Shown: positions 23,304 through 32,154, numbered from the stretch's first letter. The stretch: 64,000 bases of DNA from Acidobacteria bacterium AB60 (GCA_008682415.1 VANK01000008.1:186001-250000), one strand, 5' to 3'. Translations and numbers: made by a program. The notes: a model not told the origin generated them from the sequence alone.

Positions 23304-23825
23304 CTACTGGCCGGCGCCGGCGGTGCTTTCGGTTCCGTCCGCCGAATTGGATGCTCCGGCCTCGTCGTGGATGGTACTCAATTTGAGGATTTCCAGTTCG
23401 CGTTTTCCGTTGGGCGTGACGATGGTGGCGACATCGCCAACACGCTTGCCCACGAGGCCGCGCCCGATGGGCGAGGTGGTGGAGATGAGGCCTTTGGCCA
23501 CGTCGGACTCTTCGCTGGTGACGAGGCGATATTCGATCTCTTCGTCTTTGGAGGAGTCGTAGACGACGATGGTGGAGCCGAAGCCGGCTTTATCGCGGGG
23601 AATGTTGGCGAGGTTGACCAGGGAGAGCTCGGCCATGCGGCGCTTGAGCTGGCCGAGGCGGGCGTTGACAAACTCCTGGCGCTGCTTCGCCATGTGATAC
23701 TCGGCGTTTTCCGACAGGTCGCCCAGGGCCACGGCCTTCTTGATCTCGGCGGGCAATTCGTGGGCGAGCTCATGCTCGAGTGCCGCAATTTCCTTTTGCA
23801 GCTGGTTTTTGATGTGGTCGGGCAT
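23304..23825 (-). CDS. greA: Transcription elongation factor GreA
   Basis: 173 aa from the ATG at 23825; family members are usually about 158 aa, the excess being a C-terminal tail rich in Ser/Gly/Ala. GreA rescues backtracked RNA polymerase by inserting its coiled coil into the secondary channel. The N-terminal coiled coil (1-75) carries the tip ALGDLSENAEYHMAKQRQEF with the catalytic acidic residues Asp36 and Glu39. The C-terminal domain has DEEIEYRLVTSEESDVAKGLIS and SPIGRGLVGKRVGDVA. The frame is open far upstream but that part is repeat DNA. Confidence 0.93.
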   Translation of the reverse strand: MPDHIKNQLQKEIAALEHELAHELPAEIKKAVALGDLSENAEYHMAKQRQEFVNARLGQLKRRMAELSLVNLANIPRDKAGFGSTIVVYDSSKDEEIEYRLVTSEESDVAKGLISTTSPIGRGLVGKRVGDVATIVTPNGKRELEILKLSTIHDEAGASNSADGTESTAGAGQ

Positions 23826-23898
23826 CCATTGTCCGTGGCGGGGAGCGCGTCGGCTCGGGTCCGCGAAGAGGTAGAACCGCTGAAATTTGATTATACGG

Positions 23899-24185
23899 GA
23901 GAGGGACGAGGGACGAGGGACGAGTACCAAGGGCCAAGTACCAAGTGCCAAGTGCCAAGGGCCGAGAGGCGAGGGGCGAGGAGGGAGGGACGAGAGGGAG
24001 ATGCTCTTCCTGGCTTCGCGGGATTTCCGTTGCTGACCTTCTGTCGTTCCAACTCGGGACTTACAGCCTGGACGTGCAACTCGACCCTGTCTCCCGAGAA
24101 CTTGGTACTTGGTGCTTGGCCCTTGGTGCTTGGCCCTTGGTGCTTGGCCCTTGGTACTTGGTACTTGGCCCTTGGCTCTCGTCCC
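23899..24185. repeat. Inverted pair of CCAAG/CTTGG low-complexity repeats around a ~100-bp spacer
   Basis: Left arm 23899-23999: GGGACGAG units, then TACCAAGGGCCAAGTACCAA and similar, then GAGGCGAGGGGCGAG. Spacer 24001-24097 is unique. Right arm 24099-24185: CTTGGTACTTGGTGCTTGGC and CCTTGGTGC units, the complement of the left arm, then CTCTCGTCCC. It fills the 367 bp between ruvX and greA and mirrors the inverted layout at 13811-14026. Confidence 0.85.
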
Positions 24186-24192
24186 TTGCGCC

Positions 24193-24633
24193 TCATTTCC
24201 GGCTTTGTTCGTCGAGGAAGGATTGGAGGATGAGGACGGCGGCGACCTGGTCGACGACGGCTTTGTGGTCCTGGCGGGGGCGGCCGGATTCGTAGAGGAT
24301 CTGGTGGGCCTCGCGCGTGGTGAGGCGCTCGTCCCAGAGGTGGATGGGAAGGCCGGTGAGGGCGCCGAGGTCGGCGGCGAACTGCTGGGTTTTGCGGGCG
24401 CGGGGGCTGGTATCGCCGGAGAGGTGAAGCGGGTTGCCGACAACGATGGCGGACACGGCGAATCGGCGGGCGAGGCGCGCGAGGGAGCGGAGATTGTCGC
24501 GGGGGTTGCGATGGACCTCGAGGGTGAGGACGGGCTGGGCGGTGAGGCCGAGTTCGTCGGAGACGGCGACGCCGATGCGTTTGGCTCCGAGATCAACGCC
24601 GAGGTAGCGCGGCGGCGGGGCAGATTCGGGCAT
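24193..24633 (-). CDS. ruvX: Putative pre-16S rRNA nuclease YqgF/RuvX
   Basis: 146 aa from the ATG at 24633; the open frame extends to 24879 with no protein-like content. RNase H-like fold: YLGVDLGAKRIGVAVSD at 10-26 with Asp14, AIVVGNPLHLSGDTSPRA (the family's GxPxxxxG), LWDERLTTREA with its Glu, and DHKAVVDQVAAVLILQSFL at the end with the last Asp. It processes the 5' end of 16S rRNA. Divergent from mltG, a frequent neighbour of this gene in bacteria. Confidence 0.9.
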   Translation of the reverse strand: MPESAPPPRYLGVDLGAKRIGVAVSDELGLTAQPVLTLEVHRNPRDNLRSLARLARRFAVSAIVVGNPLHLSGDTSPRARKTQQFAADLGALTGLPIHLWDERLTTREAHQILYESGRPRQDHKAVVDQVAAVLILQSFLDEQSRK

Positions 24634-24857
24634 GAGGGGCGAGTTCTCCGGGATCAGGATAGCGGGACGGCGCGGGTTGGCGAACCGCGGGACGGCGGAG
24701 CGCGTACCTGGCTGCGAGGCGAGAAGGCAGGGTTGGCGGCGCGGGTCCGGGGATTGGGGGACGTTGTTGGCTATCCCGTTACAATCTTGGAAGGTACAGG
24801 AATCCCGAAGCGGATTTTTGCGTCTCTTACTGAAACACGGAGGATGAACCCGGCAGG

Positions 24858-25901
24858 ATGGCGAGCCGCAGGAGGACAACGGGAAGGAGCCGCGGCTCGA
24901 GTTGGGGACGCACCCTGGCGGCGGTGTTTGTGCTGTTGCTGCTGGCGGCGGCCGGGGCGGTGGCGTTTGTGGTGCTAACTCCGTACGGACCGACGCAACA
25001 GACGTTTATCGAGATCCTGCCAGGTTCGTCGACGGTGCGGATCGGGCGGCAGCTGCAGGAGGCGGGCGTCATCCGCAGCCAATACGCGTTTGTTGCGATG
25101 CGCTGGGTACAGCACGGAACGTTGAAGGCGGGGGACTACAAGTTTGATCATCCTGCGCCCGTGAGCGAGGTCTACGACCGCATCCGGCGAGGAGACACAT
25201 TCACCATCGAGGTGACCATTCCGGAAGGCTCCAACATGTTCGACATCGGCAACCGGCTGGAACAGGCGGGTTTTGGGCCGAGTCAGACGTTTGTGAATGT
25301 GGCGCGGCAGGAGGCGGGGCTGATCTCCGACCTGGATCCGCAGGCCAAGTCTCTGGAGGGCTACCTGTTCCCGGACACGTACCGAATTGGCCCCAAGGAG
25401 CAGATGCCGCAGATTGCGGCGACCATGGTGAAGCGATTCCGGCAGACGGCGATGCAACTGGGGCTGAAGAGCGACTTTCATAACGTGGTCACGCTGGGGT
25501 CGCTGGTTGAACGGGAGACGGCTTTGGAAGACGAGCGGCCGCTGGTGGCCAGCGTGCTGGAGAACCGCCTGGAGAAGCAGATGCCGCTGATGACCGACCC
25601 GGCGGTGATCTATGGGCTGCAGGTCACGGGGCAATGGCGCGGGACGATTTATGCCAGCGATCTGCAACGGGACACGCCTTACAACACCTATATGCATGCG
25701 GGGATGCCGCCGGGGCCGATCGCGAATCCGGGGGTGAAATCGCTGCGCGCAGCCATGAACCCGGCGCAGACCAACTATCTGTATTTCGTGGCGGCGGGCG
25801 ATAACCCGCAGGGGAAGTCGGTGTTTGCGTCGACGCTGGAGGAGCACAACCGGAATGTGGCGGAGTATCGGTCGGCGATGAAGAAGGCGGGTGCGCGGTG
25901 A
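24858..25901 (+). CDS. mltG: Endolytic murein transglycosylase MltG (YceG)
   Basis: 347 aa. Cleaves nascent peptidoglycan strands in the inner membrane, leaving 1,6-anhydro ends. Basic N-terminus, one transmembrane helix (TLAAVFVLLLLAAAGAVAFVVL, 19-40), a LysM-like region with FIEILPGSSTVRIGRQLQEAGVI, then the YceG catalytic domain. It includes SLEGYLFPDTYRI and the catalytic Glu218 in GSLVERETAL, followed by VLENRL, MPLMTDPAVIYGL, YNTYMHAGMPPGPIANPG and the end motif YLYFVA. ATG at 24858 has a CAGG close by; a better GGAGG lies 14 nt upstream. Overlaps the next gene by 4 nt. Confidence 0.93.
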   Translation: MASRRRTTGRSRGSSWGRTLAAVFVLLLLAAAGAVAFVVLTPYGPTQQTFIEILPGSSTVRIGRQLQEAGVIRSQYAFVAMRWVQHGTLKAGDYKFDHPAPVSEVYDRIRRGDTFTIEVTIPEGSNMFDIGNRLEQAGFGPSQTFVNVARQEAGLISDLDPQAKSLEGYLFPDTYRIGPKEQMPQIAATMVKRFRQTAMQLGLKSDFHNVVTLGSLVERETALEDERPLVASVLENRLEKQMPLMTDPAVIYGLQVTGQWRGTIYASDLQRDTPYNTYMHAGMPPGPIANPGVKSLRAAMNPAQTNYLYFVAAGDNPQGKSVFASTLEEHNRNVAEYRSAMKKAGAR

Positions 25902-26788
25902 AGGGATTCGCGGGGAGCAGCGCGGCCCTGCTGATGGCGCCGGCGCTGCTGATGACGGGATGCTTCCTGCCGACCCATCGCAAGCTGCCGGTGCCGATTC
26001 CGCCGGCGGTGGTGCATACGGCCACGCCGCAGCAGCTGGTGCAACAGATCGACGAGCGATGCCAGGAGCTGCACTCGATCAGCGTGACGGTGACGATGCA
26101 GGCCAGCGTGACGAAGAACAACGTGGTGACTGGCTATCCGGCGGTGGGAGGGATCATCCTGCTGCGCAAGCCGGACGATCTGCGGGTGTTCGGGCAGGCG
26201 CCGGTGGTGCACACCCGGCTGTTCGACATGGTGTCGAATGGCAAGACGTTCCGGATGTGGATTCCGCCCAACGACGAGGCGATCGAAGGCCCGGTGGCGG
26301 AGTCGAAGACCAAATCCCAGAATCAGTTCGAAAACCTGCGGCCCGGCTTTTTCCTGGATGCGATGGCGGTGCGCTGCCTGGAGAAGAACGACGAGTACTA
26401 CGTCACGGCAGACACGGACACGGTAGAGGACGCGGCCAAGAAGCACCTGTACCTGGAGCCGGAGTACCTGCTGAACGTGGTCCACCGCAAGGATGACAGC
26501 CAGGAGCTGGGGCCGGTGCGGGTGGTTCACATGCATCGCGATGATCTGCTGCCCTACCAGCAGGACCTGTACGACCCGGGCGGGGACCTGGAGACGCAGG
26601 TCTATTACGGCCGGTATGTGGAGTACGGGGACCACAAGTATCCGTCGACCATCACGATCAAGCGTCCGCTGGACGGGCTGCAGCTGGTGATGACGGTAGA
26701 GAAGGTCACGGAAAATCTCGATCTCAAGGACGAGAGCTTCGAGCTACCGCCGTTGCCGGCAGGGACAAAGCTCAAGAAGCTGGAGTAG
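25898..26788 (+). CDS. Lipoprotein with a LolA/LolB-like fold, probable
   Basis: 296 aa from the GTG at 25898, overlapping the mltG stop by 4 nt, so translationally coupled. Lipobox LMTGC with Cys22 after a hydrophobic signal. The mature part has long amphipathic strands: LHSISVTVTMQASV, GGIILLRKPDDLRVFGQAP, LFDMVSNGKTFRMWIPP, VHMHRDDLLPYQQDLYDPGG, YVEYGDHKYPSTITI, and LDLKDESFELPPLPAGTKL at the end. That order is reminiscent of LolA/LolB/DUF4292-type lipid-binding lipoproteins, but similarity is by pattern only. Likely attached to the outer membrane. Confidence 0.78.
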   Translation: MKGFAGSSAALLMAPALLMTGCFLPTHRKLPVPIPPAVVHTATPQQLVQQIDERCQELHSISVTVTMQASVTKNNVVTGYPAVGGIILLRKPDDLRVFGQAPVVHTRLFDMVSNGKTFRMWIPPNDEAIEGPVAESKTKSQNQFENLRPGFFLDAMAVRCLEKNDEYYVTADTDTVEDAAKKHLYLEPEYLLNVVHRKDDSQELGPVRVVHMHRDDLLPYQQDLYDPGGDLETQVYYGRYVEYGDHKYPSTITIKRPLDGLQLVMTVEKVTENLDLKDESFELPPLPAGTKLKKLE

Positions 26789-26841
26789 GTCAGTGAACAG
26801 TGGTCAGTGATCAGTGGACAGTGATCAGTGGTCAGTGGTCG
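26789..26841. repeat. CAGTG-type low-complexity repeat
   Basis: GTCAGTGAACAGTGGTCAGT and GATCAGTGGACAGTGATC units between the convergent ends of the lipoprotein gene and the gene at 26871. Fourth copy of this repeat type in the window. Confidence 0.85.
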
Positions 26842-26870
26842 GAGATGAGAGGCGGGGCCGGGGCGAGGAG

Positions 26871-27260
26871 CTAGGAGGCCATGGCCTGGATGTCGTCGAC
26901 GTGCAGCAGGTGGGTGGTGGTATCGAGCTTGCCGGTGACGCGGACGTCCTCCCCTTCGAAGGGCCATGCCCGGCCGGTGGAGTCGAGCATGTAGAGGATG
27001 CCGCCGGTCTCAAGGAGGGCGAAACGGCCGCCGCTGCGGATGACCGTGCCGCTGAAGGTGACAGTCGTGGCGTAGCTGGGCCGGCCATCGGTGATGGGAA
27101 GAACCGGGGTGGGCTTGGATTCTCCGTCTTTGGCGGGGGGCGTTGCGGGGTTGCCGATCTCGCGCTCGACCTGGGCTTCGAGCTTTCTGCGGAGATTGGC
27201 GAGCGCGAAGATCGACATGGAGAGACCGACGATCAGCCAGCGCTTGTACAGATTCTTCAT
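26871..27260 (-). CDS. Exported small protein with OB-fold-like domain (DUF5818-like, tentative)
   Basis: 129 aa from the ATG at 27260. Signal/anchor at about 1-20 (MKNLYKRWLIVGLSMSIFAL), a polar linker, then a beta-rich domain at about 65-127: TVTFSGTVIRSGGRFALLETGGILYMLD, WPFEGEDVRVTGKLD, THLLHVDDIQAM. The "GTV..SGG.F.L...G..Y.LD...........V.V.G" layout is typical of small OB-fold proteins abundant in Acidobacteriota. No known function. Confidence 0.7.
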   Translation of the reverse strand: MKNLYKRWLIVGLSMSIFALANLRRKLEAQVEREIGNPATPPAKDGESKPTPVLPITDGRPSYATTVTFSGTVIRSGGRFALLETGGILYMLDSTGRAWPFEGEDVRVTGKLDTTTHLLHVDDIQAMAS

Positions 27261-27606
27261 AATCTACGATTCCTCTGCGACCGCGGGCCGCTGCCGTGGC
27301 GCCACGCGCCACCGAGCCACGCGCAAATTCCTTTCTCGTGCGTGACCTTACAAAGGCAAGCGGCGCGCCAAACGGTAAGTTGTTAATCCCATAACGTTTG
27401 CTGAAATGCGTGGCAGCTGTGCGTCCGGTAAAAAGTACGCTTTGTGGAAAATATTAGGTACGGATTTTTCCGCATTGATGTGGAGGCGCCTGTTGAGGGG
27501 TGCGGCAACGAACCGATCGGAGGCGCGGGATCGCGGGGGGGGGGACGGACCATGGCTTGTGGTAGTATCCCGGCAAGCGTCACCGCGACCGCCGGGGCAC
27601 ACCGCC
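27261..27606. other. Divergent promoter region with a G10 tract
   Basis: 346 bp between the minus-strand gene at 27260 and the operon starting at 27607. It holds an AT-richer core at about 27370-27480, a short dyad GTTAATCCCATAAC (GTTA/TAAC), and a homopolymer of ten G at 27535-27544, 62 bp before the start codon. No convincing -35/-10 pair could be fixed. The frame that reads through from 27406 is not thought to be translated. Confidence 0.5.
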
Positions 27607-28644
27607 ATGGAAACCGACCTGCGTCCCCTTTCCCTTGGGGAGATTCTGGACAGAACGGCGCAGCTCTACCGCACGAACTTTGGGCTTTTTGCGGGGATCT
27701 TTGCGATCACCAACGGCATGGTCCTGGTGCTGGTGGTTCTTTTTGAGGGTCTCTCCGCGGACTATCGCTCAATCCAGACAACCATGAAGCTCCAGTGGGG
27801 CCCCGTGCTGGGGTTTGTGCTGCTGTTGAGCCTGGCGAGCATGCTTCTGTACGGGGCGTCGATTGCCGCGATCACGCGCGCGGTGGGGTGGGTGCACGTG
27901 GGGGAGCCGGCCACGATCCGGAACGCCTATGCCAGCACGCTGCCTCGGCTGGGCCGGTATCTCTGGCTGATGACGCTGGCCGCACTGGTCCTGCTGGGGG
28001 TAGCGTTGCTTTCGGCTCTGGTGCTGGGGATCGCGCTGGTGGTGGTCACGGCAGGCCTGAGCATCGCTCTTGGGGGTTCCAAGCAGGCGGTCGGAATTGT
28101 CGGGATCTTGGTTGGCTTGTTTCTCGATGTGGCGGTCTTTGCCGTGGTTTGCTGGTTCGCTACCCGTTACGCGTTGGGGATTCCGGCGTGCGTGGTGGAG
28201 AACCTGAAGGCGCGCAAGGCCCTGCGCCGGAGCGTGGAGCTGAGCAAGGGAGCGCGGGGGCGCATCTTTCTGCTCTTCCTGCTGGTGGGCGTGCTGCAGG
28301 TAGGGCTGCTGGTGCTGACGCAGAGCCCGTTTTACGTGTACCTGTTCCGGCATCATCTGCAGCTTTCCCTGGCGCTGAGCATTCTGTCGCAGATTATTTC
28401 GATCGCCACCGATACGCTGGTGGGTCCGATTCTGGCGACGGGGATCACGCTGTTCTATTTCGACCAGAGGGTGCGGAAAGAGGGGTACGACATCGAGTGG
28501 ATGATGGCGGCGGCGGGGATGGCAGGAGCGGCGCCGGCAGGGGCTGGGCAGGAGCCGAAGCAAACCGTCGCGGCGGGCACGGCCGAGAGCGCGCCGGAGC
28601 TGCCGCCTGCTCCCGATGCGCTGAGCCCAGGGGACGGGATATGA
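27607..28644 (+). CDS. Multi-pass membrane protein, first of a tandem paralogous pair
   Basis: 345 aa from the ATG at 27607 (METDLRPLSLGEILDRTAQLYR). Shares with the next gene the opening LRPxxLGEILDRTAxLYRxxF, the central motif ACVVENLKARKALRRSVELSKGARGR, and the closing ITLFYFDQRVRKEGYDIEWMM. About six hydrophobic helices between residues 25 and 300. This layout resembles the membrane domain of glycerophosphoryl diester phosphodiesterases (YckA-type, DUF7544/DUF975-like) without the catalytic domain. The tail (300-345) is Ala/Pro-rich. First gene of the MoxR operon; overlaps the next gene by 4 nt. Confidence 0.78.
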   Translation: METDLRPLSLGEILDRTAQLYRTNFGLFAGIFAITNGMVLVLVVLFEGLSADYRSIQTTMKLQWGPVLGFVLLLSLASMLLYGASIAAITRAVGWVHVGEPATIRNAYASTLPRLGRYLWLMTLAALVLLGVALLSALVLGIALVVVTAGLSIALGGSKQAVGIVGILVGLFLDVAVFAVVCWFATRYALGIPACVVENLKARKALRRSVELSKGARGRIFLLFLLVGVLQVGLLVLTQSPFYVYLFRHHLQLSLALSILSQIISIATDTLVGPILATGITLFYFDQRVRKEGYDIEWMMAAAGMAGAAPAGAGQEPKQTVAAGTAESAPELPPAPDALSPGDGI

Positions 28645-29690
28645 CCCTGCAACTGCGGCCGGCGAATCTCGGAGAGATCCTGGACCGCACTGCGGCCCTC
28701 TATCGAGCGCGGTTCCTGGTATTTGTGGGAATCGCTGCGATCCCGTCGGGGAGTGTCCTGTTCTTTGCTGCGGTGGGATTTTTGTTGTCGGCATGGATCG
28801 GCTCGGCGGATCCGGGGGCGGCCTTCATGCTGGGACTGGCGATTCTGGGCGTCGTGGTTCTGGCGGTCCCGGTGTGCCTGGGGTTGACGGCGCTGGGCAG
28901 CGGCGCGATCAGCCATGCGGCCAACCTGGCGTTTCTGGGCGAGCGCACCAGCATTCGCGGTGCTTACGCGGCGGCCTGGAACAAAGGCTGGCGTTATGTG
29001 GGACTGTTGTCGCTGGAGGTGCTGTTCCTCGCAATCGTTCCGTTCACTGCCTGGGTTCTGATCGTGGGCGGCCTGGCGGTGCTGGCGGCACTGGGAAGAC
29101 GCACGGGCGGAGGTTTTGGCCAATACGTGACCCTGCAAAGTGCGCTGCTGCTGACGGTGGGGCTGGGGCTGGTGGGCTATTTTGTGTGGATGCTGCTGCG
29201 CATCTGCCTGGCGTTTTCCGCCTCCGTGGTGGAGGAGAGGGGAGCGTGGAGCGCGTTGAAGCGCGCAACCTCGCTCAGTAAAGGCACGCGCGGTCGGATG
29301 CTGGTGCTCTACCTCCTATGCGCCGCGCTGAGCTGGGTGGTGGCCACGGTGATGACCGTGCCGGTGATGGTGGGCATCAGCCTGATTCCGCAGTTGAATA
29401 CGCCGCAGCATCAACAGACGCTGGGGGCGTTGTTTCTGTTCCTGATGTATGGGGCTTCGTTCGCCTCGCAGGCGTTTATCAAGCCGGTGAGCGGGATTGC
29501 GCTGATGCTTTTCTATTACGATCAGCGCATTCGCAAAGAAGCGTTCGACATTGAATGGATGATGCGGGAGGCAGGGATGGAGGCTCCTCTGACGATGCCC
29601 GTTTCGCCCGATGCGCGTCCGGGGGCGGGAGGCGGGTTGTCGCTGGGCAGCGCCACGGCGCAGGAGAAGACGGCGGGAGAGTTTCGGTGA
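28641..29690 (+). CDS. Multi-pass membrane protein, second of the tandem pair
   Basis: 349 aa from the ATG at 28641 in an ATGA overlap. Same architecture as the gene before: LRPANLGEILDRTAALYRARF, several hydrophobic helices, SASVVEERGAWSALKRATSLSKGTRGR near 195-220, IALMLFYYDQRIRKEAFDIEWMMREAGM near 290-315, and a disordered tail. The pair probably arose by duplication and may form a heteromeric membrane complex; this is inference from their shared motifs and coupling. Confidence 0.78.
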   Translation: MTLQLRPANLGEILDRTAALYRARFLVFVGIAAIPSGSVLFFAAVGFLLSAWIGSADPGAAFMLGLAILGVVVLAVPVCLGLTALGSGAISHAANLAFLGERTSIRGAYAAAWNKGWRYVGLLSLEVLFLAIVPFTAWVLIVGGLAVLAALGRRTGGGFGQYVTLQSALLLTVGLGLVGYFVWMLLRICLAFSASVVEERGAWSALKRATSLSKGTRGRMLVLYLLCAALSWVVATVMTVPVMVGISLIPQLNTPQHQQTLGALFLFLMYGASFASQAFIKPVSGIALMLFYYDQRIRKEAFDIEWMMREAGMEAPLTMPVSPDARPGAGGGLSLGSATAQEKTAGEFR

Positions 29691-29764
29691 GCGGGCGCGG
29701 CGGCCGTGACGCAGGATCCCAATCAGAGCGACCGACTCCAACCGGGGAGAGATACTAAGAGGAA

Positions 29765-30907
29765 ATGAGGGCCTCAGCAAAGGCTGCGGTGTGCGCCACA
29801 GTCGTTCTGCTCTGCGCAGGCGGACTGGTGATTCCCCATGCGCAGGCGGCCGCGGTTTCCGCGACGCCGCACCCTGCTGGACGGTGGCAGGAGGCGACGC
29901 TCGACGACTATCGCAAGCACCTGACGGCGCTGGCGGGGCTGACCCAGGTGTGCGCGCAGGCGCGCGATTTGAAGTCGTGCGATCCGATGCTGGTGGGGCT
30001 GGACGACCGGGTTCCGCTGGGGGCGAAGGGCGAACGCCGACTGGTGCGCTATGGCTGGCTGCGGGTGCTGTTTTCACGCGCCGAGGAGAGCGACCAGGCA
30101 CAACAGGCGCCGCAGACCGGGAGGCAGGAATCGGGAGAGAGCGGCGCACAACCGAAGCCGCGCACCACCTCGCAACTGCTTCAGGACGCCATCGCCAGGC
30201 TGCAGGCGGATCTGGCGGAGGCAGGCGCGACGCAGGCGGAAGAGGCCAACCACGCACCCGAGCGGGCAACGATGCAGGCGGTGTTGGCGGGACGGGAGTT
30301 TCGCGGCCTGAAACAGCTCGGCGCACGGGATTCATTTCTGGAGAGGGTGAACCGCTGGGTCAACCGGCTGTTCGAAGGCGTGGACAAGTTGCGGTCGCGC
30401 TCGCGGTGGGTGGGACGCGTGTTGATCTGGGGGTTTCTGCTGGCGGTGGGCGTGGGGCTCGCGTGGATGCTGCTGCAGCTGGAGAGGCGCTGGCGCATCC
30501 GGCTGCTTCCGGAGAGCGAGGCGCCTGCTGCCGACGCGGCGTCGGCACGGGACTGGCAGCTTTGGATGGCCGACGCGCGGGCAGCGGGAGCGCGGGCAGC
30601 GTGGCGGGATGGAATTCATTGCCTCTACTGGGCGGTGATCTCGCGCCTGGAGTCGAAGCGGCTGTGGCCGGCGGATCGCGCGCGCACGCCGCGCGAGTAC
30701 CTGGCGCTGCTGGCGGCGGAGGATCCGCGCCGGCCGGGGCTGGCGATGCTTACCGGGAGCTTCGAGCGCGTGTGGTACGGAGGGCGCGCGACGAACGAAG
30801 CGGAGTTTCGCCGAGCCGAGGAGTTGGCCGGAAGCCTGATTGCCGGGTCGGCTGCGGCAGCGAGTGCACCGGCGATCAAGAGCGGGCAGGAGAGCGCGGC
30901 GCTATGA
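29765..30907 (+). CDS. DUF4129 domain protein, exported N-terminus
   Basis: 380 aa. Signal peptide at 1-28 (ending PHAQA), a helical periplasmic region to about 215, one transmembrane helix at 218-238 (GRVLIWGFLLAVGVGLAWMLL), then the cytosolic DUF4129 domain at about 265-355: WQLWMADARAAGARAAWRDGIHCLYWAVISRLESKRLW and RARTPREYLALL. DUF4129 proteins occur with MoxR, DUF58 and transglutaminase-like genes, as here. Function unknown. 74 nt after the preceding gene; 4-nt overlap with the next. Confidence 0.85.
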   Translation: MRASAKAAVCATVVLLCAGGLVIPHAQAAAVSATPHPAGRWQEATLDDYRKHLTALAGLTQVCAQARDLKSCDPMLVGLDDRVPLGAKGERRLVRYGWLRVLFSRAEESDQAQQAPQTGRQESGESGAQPKPRTTSQLLQDAIARLQADLAEAGATQAEEANHAPERATMQAVLAGREFRGLKQLGARDSFLERVNRWVNRLFEGVDKLRSRSRWVGRVLIWGFLLAVGVGLAWMLLQLERRWRIRLLPESEAPAADAASARDWQLWMADARAAGARAAWRDGIHCLYWAVISRLESKRLWPADRARTPREYLALLAAEDPRRPGLAMLTGSFERVWYGGRATNEAEFRRAEELAGSLIAGSAAAASAPAIKSGQESAAL

Positions 30908-32154
30908 GGTTTCTGTCGTCGCTCGATCGCCGCGACCGCAAGCTCTTGCTTTGGTGCGTGGGGGGAACGCTGGCGCTGGCGGTGCTGGGGGGATTTCTGT
31001 TGCCCAACGGGAATAACAACGAGAACCGGCTGCCGTCGAGCTACCTCTCCGGCCAGCACGGGGCGCTGGCGGCCTACGAGACGCTGGTGCGCTCGGGATA
31101 CCCGGTGGAGCGCTGGGAGCATCCGCTGAGCGAGCTTGCGGCGGTCGCGGGCCCGGATACAGTGGTTCTCTTTGCCCAGCCGTTTTCCCGCGAGAAGGAT
31201 GATCTCGAGGCGGTGCGGCACATTCTGGAGCGGGGCGGTCGCGTGCTGTCCACGGGATTCTGGGGCGGCTACCTGCTGCCGGGGGGCGCCAGCGCGCCGC
31301 CGCGCGAATTCAACTTTGCGGCCTGCCAGCTTGAGCCGGAGGGACTGGACCCGCTGGCTTCGTCGGGCGAGGTATGGATGATTCCCGAGGCCACTTGGCA
31401 GGTGGGCAAACCGAACGACCGGGTGCAGTACAGTTGCGCGGGGCAACCGGCGGTGGTGGAGTACAACTGGGGCAACGGACACGTGGTGTGGTGGGCGAGT
31501 TCCACGCCGCTGGAGAACGGCTCGCTGGCACGGGGACATAATCTGGATCTGCTGCTGAAATCGCTGGGCCCGCGCGCAGGAAAACACTTCTACTGGGACG
31601 AATCGCTGCATGGGGAGATCCGCTCGACGTGGAACTATGCCGGCGGGCCGGCGCTGACGGTATTGCGCCTCGGCGTGCTCGGCCTTGCCTTGCTGGTGCT
31701 TTTCAGCTTCAGCCGGCGGAGCGGGCCGGTGCGGGATCTGCCCTCGCCGGTGCGCACGACTCCGGTGGAGTTCGTGGAAGCATTGGGATCGCTGTACCGC
31801 AATGCCGGAGCGGCGAACACGGCGGTGGCCGTGGCGTGGGAACGGTTCCGGAGAGAGGCGCTGCGCCTGTGCGGCATGCAGGGAGAACGTATGGATGCGG
31901 AACAGCTTGCCGTCGTGCTGCAGCGACGGTATCCGGAACTCGACGAAACGCTCGAGGCCGATCTGAAGAGTTGCGCGGAGGCCGCCGGGAACGATGCACT
32001 CCATCCCCGCGAGGCGCTGCGGCTGGTGCAGCTGCTGACGGCGCATCTAGAGAAGCTGCGGAAGGCAGCGCGGCCGCAAGCGGTCAGGCCGGTGATCAGC
32101 GGATCGCTGAGGGCAAAGGCAGTTGAATTGATCTCGCAGGAAAGGGCTTCATGA
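30904..32154 (+). CDS. DUF4350 domain protein
   Basis: 416 aa from the ATG at 30904, in an ATGA overlap. Membrane helix at about 15-34, an extracytoplasmic alpha/beta domain with SGQHGALAAYETLVRSGYPVERW, DTVVLFAQPFSREKDDLEAVRHILERGGRVLSTGFWGG and NGHVVWWASSTPLENGSL, and a second helix at about 247-267 (LTVLRLGVLGLALLVLFSF) followed by a cytosolic helical tail. The Rossmann-like middle is the DUF4350 region (GATase-like). Family of unknown function, typical of MoxR clusters. Confidence 0.85.
   Translation: MRFLSSLDRRDRKLLLWCVGGTLALAVLGGFLLPNGNNNENRLPSSYLSGQHGALAAYETLVRSGYPVERWEHPLSELAAVAGPDTVVLFAQPFSREKDDLEAVRHILERGGRVLSTGFWGGYLLPGGASAPPREFNFAACQLEPEGLDPLASSGEVWMIPEATWQVGKPNDRVQYSCAGQPAVVEYNWGNGHVVWWASSTPLENGSLARGHNLDLLLKSLGPRAGKHFYWDESLHGEIRSTWNYAGGPALTVLRLGVLGLALLVLFSFSRRSGPVRDLPSPVRTTPVEFVEALGSLYRNAGAANTAVAVAWERFRREALRLCGMQGERMDAEQLAVVLQRRYPELDETLEADLKSCAEAAGNDALHPREALRLVQLLTAHLEKLRKAARPQAVRPVISGSLRAKAVELISQERAS

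Noticed and set aside
24109..24978. 289-aa plus-strand frame across the ruvX region
   Set aside because: Complement of ruvX plus repeat DNA; the true genes here are ruvX (minus) and mltG (plus).
27415..27431. sigma-54-like TGGCAG...TGC upstream of the MoxR operon
   Set aside because: The distance between the GG and GC elements is about 7 nt instead of the required 10.
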